A DNA stretch of 8,639 nt. Source: Pseudomonadota bacterium (GTDB taxonomy: Bacteria > Pseudomonadota > Gammaproteobacteria > Burkholderiales > Gallionellaceae). Where the stretch lies: assembly GCA_021783855.1 (NCBI GenBank), contig JAJXTL010000126.1, forward strand, positions 1-8,639. The letters run 5' to 3'. Below, one piece after another: positions 5,201-8,639 of this stretch. Every line of letters begins with the position of its first letter. The first letter of the stretch is position 1. Below the pieces are notes generated by a model. It had not been told where the DNA came from. It made no database searches and saw only the letters and a program-made list of their open reading frames with translations. Position numbers and translations under genes: made by a program.

Positions 5201-6246
5201 GCGAAGATGGTTATTGTGACTTTTCATCCTTGACAATAAAACCTGCCACGGACTCTTCCCTCACCCCAACCCTCTCCCGGGGTGAGAGGGAGCAGGACGC
5301 CCCTCGCCTCAATCCTCTCCCGAAGGGAGAGGAGACAAACGAGAAAAGCAATTGTCAATTCCTGAACGCTTCCGCGAATTCCACTTTAAACGGGCGCGTG
5401 GTTGCGGCCTTCGGTCGCCAGTATCTGGTGAGACTGGCCGACAACAGCCTGTTGCCCTGTCTTACTCGCGGCAAAAAAAGCGATGTGGTGTGCGGCGACC
5501 TGGTCGAAATACAGCGTAGCGGCGACAATCAGGGCGTGATCGAAAATATTCTTCAACGCACTTCCCTTTTGCACCGTTCCGATGCCTGGCGCGAAAAACT
5601 CATCGCGGCCAACGTCAGCCAGATCATCGTCGTGGTCGCCGCCGAACCGTCCTTCAGCGACGAGGTGGTGACGCGCTGCCTGATTGCCGCCTTCGACCAG
5701 AACCTGTCCGTACTGATCGTGCTCAACAAGTGTGATCTGGCCGTAGCCGCTGCCTACGCCCGAGAGCAACTCGCCGCCTACCGCGCCATCGGCTACACCG
5801 TACTGGAACTTTCGGCAAAACAGGATGCGTCCGCGCTGCGCCCGTATCTGGCAGGCCACACCAGCGTGCTGGTCGGCCAGTCCGGTATGGGCAAATCCAC
5901 CCTGATCAACGCCCTGTTGCCTGATGCGCTGGCCGCCACGCGTGAAATTTCCACCGTGCTCGATTCCGGCAAACACACCACCACCCATGCAAAACTGTAC
6001 GCACTGGACGAGCAAAGCAGTCTGATCGATTGCCCCGGCGTACAGGCGTTCGGTCTGCATCACCTGAGCTTAGGCAGGATAGAGCAAGGATTCATCGAGT
6101 TTTCGCCCTACCTCGGGCTATGCCGTTTCCGCGACTGCCATCATCTGCACGAGCCGGGCTGTGCGCTGCTGGACGCGGTCGCCAATGGCAAGATCAACGC
6201 AAGACGTCTTGAATTATTTCAGCAGATCGCCGCCAACAAGGCGTAG
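5197..6246 (+). CDS. rsgA: RsgA (YjeQ), circularly permuted GTPase for 30S ribosome maturation
   Basis: RsgA checks late 30S subunit assembly and releases RbfA on GTP hydrolysis. Numbered from the longest frame: OB fold about 65-120 (GRVVAAFGRQYLVRL); GTPase motifs in permuted order NKCD (177-180), SAK (206-208), P-loop GQSGMGKST (227-235), GKHTTTH (258-264) and DCPG (278-281); C-terminal zinc knuckle C309-x4-C314-x-H316-x5-C322. All key residues are present. The start is doubtful. The TTG at 5197, overlapping the phhB stop as TTGA, gives 349 residues with about 60 unusual N-terminal ones, much of them translated from palindromic repeats (5260-5334). Just before the OB fold there is no in-frame ATG, only CTG at 5362 and GTG at 5398, the latter already inside the fold. 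A shorter protein of about 290 residues is likely. Confidence 0.95.
   Translation: MSEDGYCDFSSLTIKPATDSSLTPTLSRGEREQDAPRLNPLPKGEETNEKSNCQFLNASANSTLNGRVVAAFGRQYLVRLADNSLLPCLTRGKKSDVVCGDLVEIQRSGDNQGVIENILQRTSLLHRSDAWREKLIAANVSQIIVVVAAEPSFSDEVVTRCLIAAFDQNLSVLIVLNKCDLAVAAAYAREQLAAYRAIGYTVLELSAKQDASALRPYLAGHTSVLVGQSGMGKSTLINALLPDALAATREISTVLDSGKHTTTHAKLYALDEQSSLIDCPGVQAFGLHHLSLGRIEQGFIEFSPYLGLCRFRDCHHLHEPGCALLDAVANGKINARRLELFQQIAANKA
5260..5334 (+). repeat. Pair of REP-like palindromes at the 5' end of rsgA
   Basis: The first palindrome has arms CTCACCCC (5260-5267) and GGGGTGAG (5279-5286), overlapped by CCCTCTC/GAGAGGG (5270-5276 and 5284-5290). The second is a perfect 9-bp stem TCCTCTCCC-GAA-GGGAGAGGA (5313-5333). 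The type (CCTCTCCC...GGGAGAGG) is a familiar dispersed intergenic repeat in proteobacteria. Here both copies lie within the open rsgA frame, coding LTPTLSRGERE and LNPLPKGEE. The right arm also forms a near-ideal ribosome binding site, GGGAGAGGAG, about 28 bases upstream of the first in-frame alternative start (CTG 5362), which is too far to serve it. Confidence 0.8.
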
Positions 6247-6267
6247 CGAATTTTCGGCTGACGATAC

Positions 6268-6275
6268 AGGAGGAG
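6268..6275 (+). promoter_or_regulatory. Ribosome binding site of the thioesterase gene
   Basis: AGGAGGAG sits just before the ATG at 6279, with AGGAGG 5 bases away. It is one of the strongest sites in the window and fixes the start. Confidence 0.75.
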
Positions 6276-6278
6276 TCG

Positions 6279-6701
6279 ATGAAGGACACGTTAAAACCCG
6301 GCATCAAATACCAGCACAAGTTTATCGTTCCCCTGTCAAAGACCGTTCCGGCGCTCTATCCCGAATCGGATGAGTTCGCATCCTTGCCGGAAGTCTTTGC
6401 AACCGGTTTTCTGGTCGGCCTCCTTGAATGGGCCTGCGTCAAGGCAATCACCCCCCATCTGGACTGGCCGCATGAACAAACGGTAGGAACACACATCGAT
6501 GTCAGCCACGAAGCGGCGACGCCGCCAGGTCTTGAGGTTACGGCAAGCGTTGAATTGATCTCTGTCGAAGGGAAGAAGCTCGTCTTTGCCGTACAAGCCC
6601 ACGACGGCATCGATCTGATCTCCCGGGGGCGGCATGAACGATTCATTATCAACAGGGAAAAATTTGACGCCAGGCTCAGCGCCAAAAAGGCGAAGGCGTA
6701 A
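6279..6701 (+). CDS. FlK-like hot-dog-fold acyl-CoA thioesterase
   Basis: A 140-residue thioesterase closely resembling FlK, the fluoroacetyl-CoA thioesterase of Streptomyces cattleya, as I remember that sequence. Shared blocks are KTVPALYPES (21-30), PEVFATGFLVGLLEWAC (37-53), GTHIDVSHEAATPPGLEV (70-87) and AHDGIDLI with RGRHERFII. The FlK catalytic residues Thr42, Glu50 and His76 correspond to Thr42, Glu50 and His77. The family hydrolyses small acyl-CoA thioesters in the cytoplasm. Most homologues sit in organisms not known to meet fluoroacetate, so the native substrate is probably another short acyl-CoA. It starts 32 bases after rsgA with its own strong ribosome binding site. A truncated alpha/beta hydrolase follows after 29 bases. 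Confidence 0.9.
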   Translation: MKDTLKPGIKYQHKFIVPLSKTVPALYPESDEFASLPEVFATGFLVGLLEWACVKAITPHLDWPHEQTVGTHIDVSHEAATPPGLEVTASVELISVEGKKLVFAVQAHDGIDLISRGRHERFIINREKFDARLSAKKAKA

Positions 6702-6730
6702 TCTTCAGCCACGACAGCGGAGACCAGATT

Positions 6731-7036
6731 TTGGAATACGAAACCATCGCGGTTAAAGGCCGCTCAATCGCATACCAGAGCACAGGCACGGGTTCTGCTG
6801 TCGTGTTTCTGCACGGATGGCCGCAGTCTTCACACATGTGGCGCAAGATAGTCCCGGTGATTGCAAAGCAACACCGTGTGATTCTGATCGATCTGCCGGG
6901 GCTGGCAGAGAGCCAAAGCCATGATGTTTTCAATACCGGGCTTGTCGCAGGCATTGTTGCCGATGCAGTGGAAGCACTGGGTGTTACAGATTTTCATCTG
7001 GCAGGCCACGATATCGGCGCATGGGCGCTTACTTAA
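6731..7036 (+). pseudogene. Truncated alpha/beta hydrolase, N-terminal third only
   Basis: The frame starts at TTG 6731 with GGAG 8 bases upstream and encodes 101 residues of a hydrolase that is normally about 270-300 long. It has the oxyanion-hole motif HGWP (28-31, in VVFLHGWPQSSHMW), the strand ILIDLPG (51-57) and the nucleophile elbow GHDIG (92-96, Asp94). It then ends in AWALT and a stop at 7036. An aspartate nucleophile points to the epoxide hydrolase or haloalkane/haloacetate dehalogenase branch. The cap domain, catalytic acid and histidine are missing, so it cannot be active. The sequence after 7036 does not continue the fold in any frame I could read. This suggests deletion or insertion at about 7033-7037 rather than a point stop. 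Confidence 0.85.
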
Positions 7037-7045
7037 AAATCCATC

Positions 7046-7071
7046 TTGACTTTAGAATTGGCCGTTATAAT
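7046..7071 (+). promoter_or_regulatory. Possible sigma-70 promoter for the secretion ATPase gene
   Basis: TTGACT (7046-7051) and a perfect TATAAT (7066-7071) are separated by 14 bases, shorter than the preferred 17. The -10 box is good; the spacing makes the call weak. It lies 69 bases ahead of the ATG at 7140. Confidence 0.3.
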
Positions 7072-7077
7072 CAACCG

Positions 7078-7088
7078 GTGCCAGGCAC
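7078..7088. repeat. GTGCC-A-GGCAC palindrome at the truncation junction
   Basis: An 11-bp palindrome followed by GATTATTTTAAA. From memory, GGTGCCAGGCACC-type palindromes with an adjacent A/T-rich run occur next to REP-associated tyrosine transposases (RAYT) in proteobacteria, so this could be a remnant of such an element. With a one-base centre and no T-run it is not a terminator. Confidence 0.4.
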
Positions 7089-7139
7089 GATTATTTTAAA
7101 TGTTCGTTGCATGCTTATCGGACATGGGGACATACCGAA

Positions 7140-8639
7140 ATGAGACCAAGTAGCGACATAGCTCATCACAAACTGGCAAATACAGCCAGAAAACACCAGA
7201 TAAACTGGCCCGTCATCCGCACGCAGCCTGAATTGGCCAAAATTGCCGAATTGCAATACAGGGGAGAGAATATTTACCTGTTGCAAGGCAAACAAGTTGG
7301 CGAAATTCTATTGCATTATGGCGTTATCGATGAATACAACTTGAGCGTTGTACTCGCTATGCAAAAAGATTCAGCATACAAGAATCTGTCTTTAGGCGAA
7401 ATACTGGTCGGGGTCGGAATAATCAAGCAGGATGAACTGCTCCGCACGCTGCTCGTTCAGGCGGGTATTCCGATAGTGGATGTATTGTCCATCGACATCC
7501 CGCCTGAAATTACCAGGATCATCCCGCGCGCCAAGGCCCGAGAGAAGATGGTCGTACCAATAGGCAGTTATCACGATACCTTGTTTCTGGCCGTGGCAGA
7601 TCCTTTTTTGTTTGCGGATATGTCATTTTTTACGGTCATGACGGACATGAAGATATCTCTTGTGTTTGCGCCAGCGAATGAAATCAGTCAACATCTCAAT
7701 GTGCATGGTTTCAGCGTTAAGCATACCGGTGCGTCAAAGGAAGAGTTTCGCATACAGGCCAGGAGAGACATGGATTTTCCTCCCGGACAACCGACGTTTG
7801 CAGAGACCATCAGCACGGACGTGTCCGAGAACGATTCCGTTATTACCAATCTGGTTAATCAGATGATTCTCAATGCGATTCAGGAGACTGCCTCGGACAT
7901 TCATATTGAGTTGTTTCAAGGCGTTGAAGGTTCCAGCGTACGCTTCAGACGCGATGGAAATATGGAAGATTTCGAGGAGTTTCCGCGCATTTATCACAAA
8001 GCGGTGGTTTCCCGCATCAAGATTATGTCCGGCATGGATATTTCGGAAACGCGCCGCCCGCAAGATGGCAAGATTGCCTTCAGTTTACCCGACGGCGGAA
8101 GGGTTGATCTGCGGGTCGTGACTATTCCTGCGTCCCCCGGCGTAGAGTTTGTCACCATCCGCATCCTGTCTTCAGGCGAACCGCTGCCGCTGGGCGGACT
8201 GGGCTTCACTCGCCGGGATATGAACGTTTTCAGGGATATATTCCAACGGCCATACGGGCTGATTCTGGTATGCGGACCGACAGGCAGCGGCAAAACGACC
8301 ACGCTGCATTCGGTCCTGAAGGAACTCAATATCAAGGAACGCAAGATATGGACTGTGGAAGACCCTGTTGAAATCGTGCAGACGCATCTTTGCCAGGTGC
8401 AGGTCAACAGCAAAATCGGCATGACCTTTGCCACCGTGCTGCGATCCCTGCTGCGCGCAGATCCCGATGTCATCATGATAGGCGAAATGCGCGACGATGA
8501 AACCGCAAAAATTGCGCTGGAAGCCTCAATGACAGGACATCTGGTATTGTCCACGCTGCACACCAACTCGGCGGCTGAAACGGTATCCAGGCTGCTGGGT
8601 CTGGATATTGACCCTTACAATCTTTACAATGCCTTACAG
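7140..8639 (+). CDS. GspE/PilB/MshE-family secretion or type IV pilus ATPase, C-terminus beyond the window
   Basis: The frame opens at ATG 7140 (MRPSSDIAHHKLAN), with GGGGA 9 bases upstream, and is open for 500 codons to the last base. It is a cytoplasmic hexameric ATPase that would drive assembly of a pilus or type II pseudopilus. The N-terminal region has two tandem MshEN-like motifs (53-75 VGEILLHYGVIDEYNLSVVL and 85-107 LGEILVGVGIIKQDELLRTL), which in MshE bind cyclic-di-GMP. The N2 domain begins near 205. The motor has SRIKIMSGMDISE with RRPQDGK, Walker A GPTGSGKT (379-386), Asp box VEDPVE, Walker B DVIMIGEMRD (443-452, Glu449) and His box GHLVLSTLHTN. The zinc tetracysteine of many members would lie past the edge. 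Neighbours give no pilus or secretion gene, so GspE versus PilB versus MshE is undecided. Confidence 0.93.
   Translation, partial: MRPSSDIAHHKLANTARKHQINWPVIRTQPELAKIAELQYRGENIYLLQGKQVGEILLHYGVIDEYNLSVVLAMQKDSAYKNLSLGEILVGVGIIKQDELLRTLLVQAGIPIVDVLSIDIPPEITRIIPRAKAREKMVVPIGSYHDTLFLAVADPFLFADMSFFTVMTDMKISLVFAPANEISQHLNVHGFSVKHTGASKEEFRIQARRDMDFPPGQPTFAETISTDVSENDSVITNLVNQMILNAIQETASDIHIELFQGVEGSSVRFRRDGNMEDFEEFPRIYHKAVVSRIKIMSGMDISETRRPQDGKIAFSLPDGGRVDLRVVTIPASPGVEFVTIRILSSGEPLPLGGLGFTRRDMNVFRDIFQRPYGLILVCGPTGSGKTTTLHSVLKELNIKERKIWTVEDPVEIVQTHLCQVQVNSKIGMTFATVLRSLLRADPDVIMIGEMRDDETAKIALEASMTGHLVLSTLHTNSAAETVSRLLGLDIDPYNLYNALQ

Noticed and set aside
5386..6063. Long minus-strand open frame (225 codons) opposite rsgA
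   Set aside because: It lies wholly antisense to the conserved GTPase motifs of RsgA, and its composition (Gly, Gln, His and Val rich) is that of a shadow frame.
5398..6246. RsgA starting at GTG 5398
   Set aside because: It would begin inside the OB fold and lose the conserved Gly-Arg that precedes the first strand.
7078..7100. Intrinsic terminator of the truncated hydrolase
   Set aside because: The palindrome has a one-base centre and cannot form a proper loop; the downstream ATTATTTT is not a clean T-run.
7994..8566. Minus-strand open frame (190 codons) opposite the ATPase
   Set aside because: It is antisense to Walker A, the Asp box and Walker B of the ATPase, has a Ser/Arg-rich shadow composition and no homology I recognise.

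Overview
The window looks like a piece of a betaproteobacterial chromosome, probably Nitrosomonadales or a Gallionella/Sideroxydans-type relative. This is inferred from the central gene order: oligoribonuclease divergent from an M48 (Ste24-like) protease, then a small cytochrome c, a pterin carbinolamine dehydratase and RsgA. That order recurs in betaproteobacteria as far as I recall; no search was possible. I see no RNA gene, CRISPR array or intact transposase.

Layout. (1) 1-2160 is an accessory-looking, less GC-rich stretch. It holds a BrnT/BrnA-type toxin-antitoxin pair (149-693), a non-coding patch with hairpins and short direct repeats (694-890), and a minus-strand envelope-type gene that appears split by a frameshift near 1685-1718. 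(2) 2225-3238, minus strand, holds oligoribonuclease followed by a UspA-type universal stress protein. (3) 3319-6246, plus strand, is a tight cluster of M48 protease, cytochrome c, carbinolamine dehydratase and RsgA, with gaps of about 0-10 bases. (4) 6279-7036 holds an FlK-like acyl-CoA thioesterase and then an alpha/beta hydrolase that stops just after its nucleophile elbow. (5) From 7140 to the right edge runs the first 500 codons of a GspE/PilB/MshE-type secretion or pilus ATPase, open at the edge.

How it fits together. The core encodes housekeeping work: clearance of the smallest RNAs, ribosome maturation, membrane protein turnover, a periplasmic electron carrier and pterin recycling. 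The flanks show genome wear: a frameshifted gene, a truncated hydrolase, and dispersed repeats inside or at the edge of genes. Palindromic repeats sit in frame at the 5' end of rsgA, a likely dispersed repeat sits inside the M48 gene, and a small palindrome lies at the hydrolase/ATPase junction. I found no convincing new multi-gene system. The best leads are the repeat-derived protein segments, the split OB-fold gene, the FlK-like thioesterase beside a broken hydrolase, and the ATPase's altered cyclic-di-GMP-type N-terminal motifs. All positions and motif matches were read by hand.
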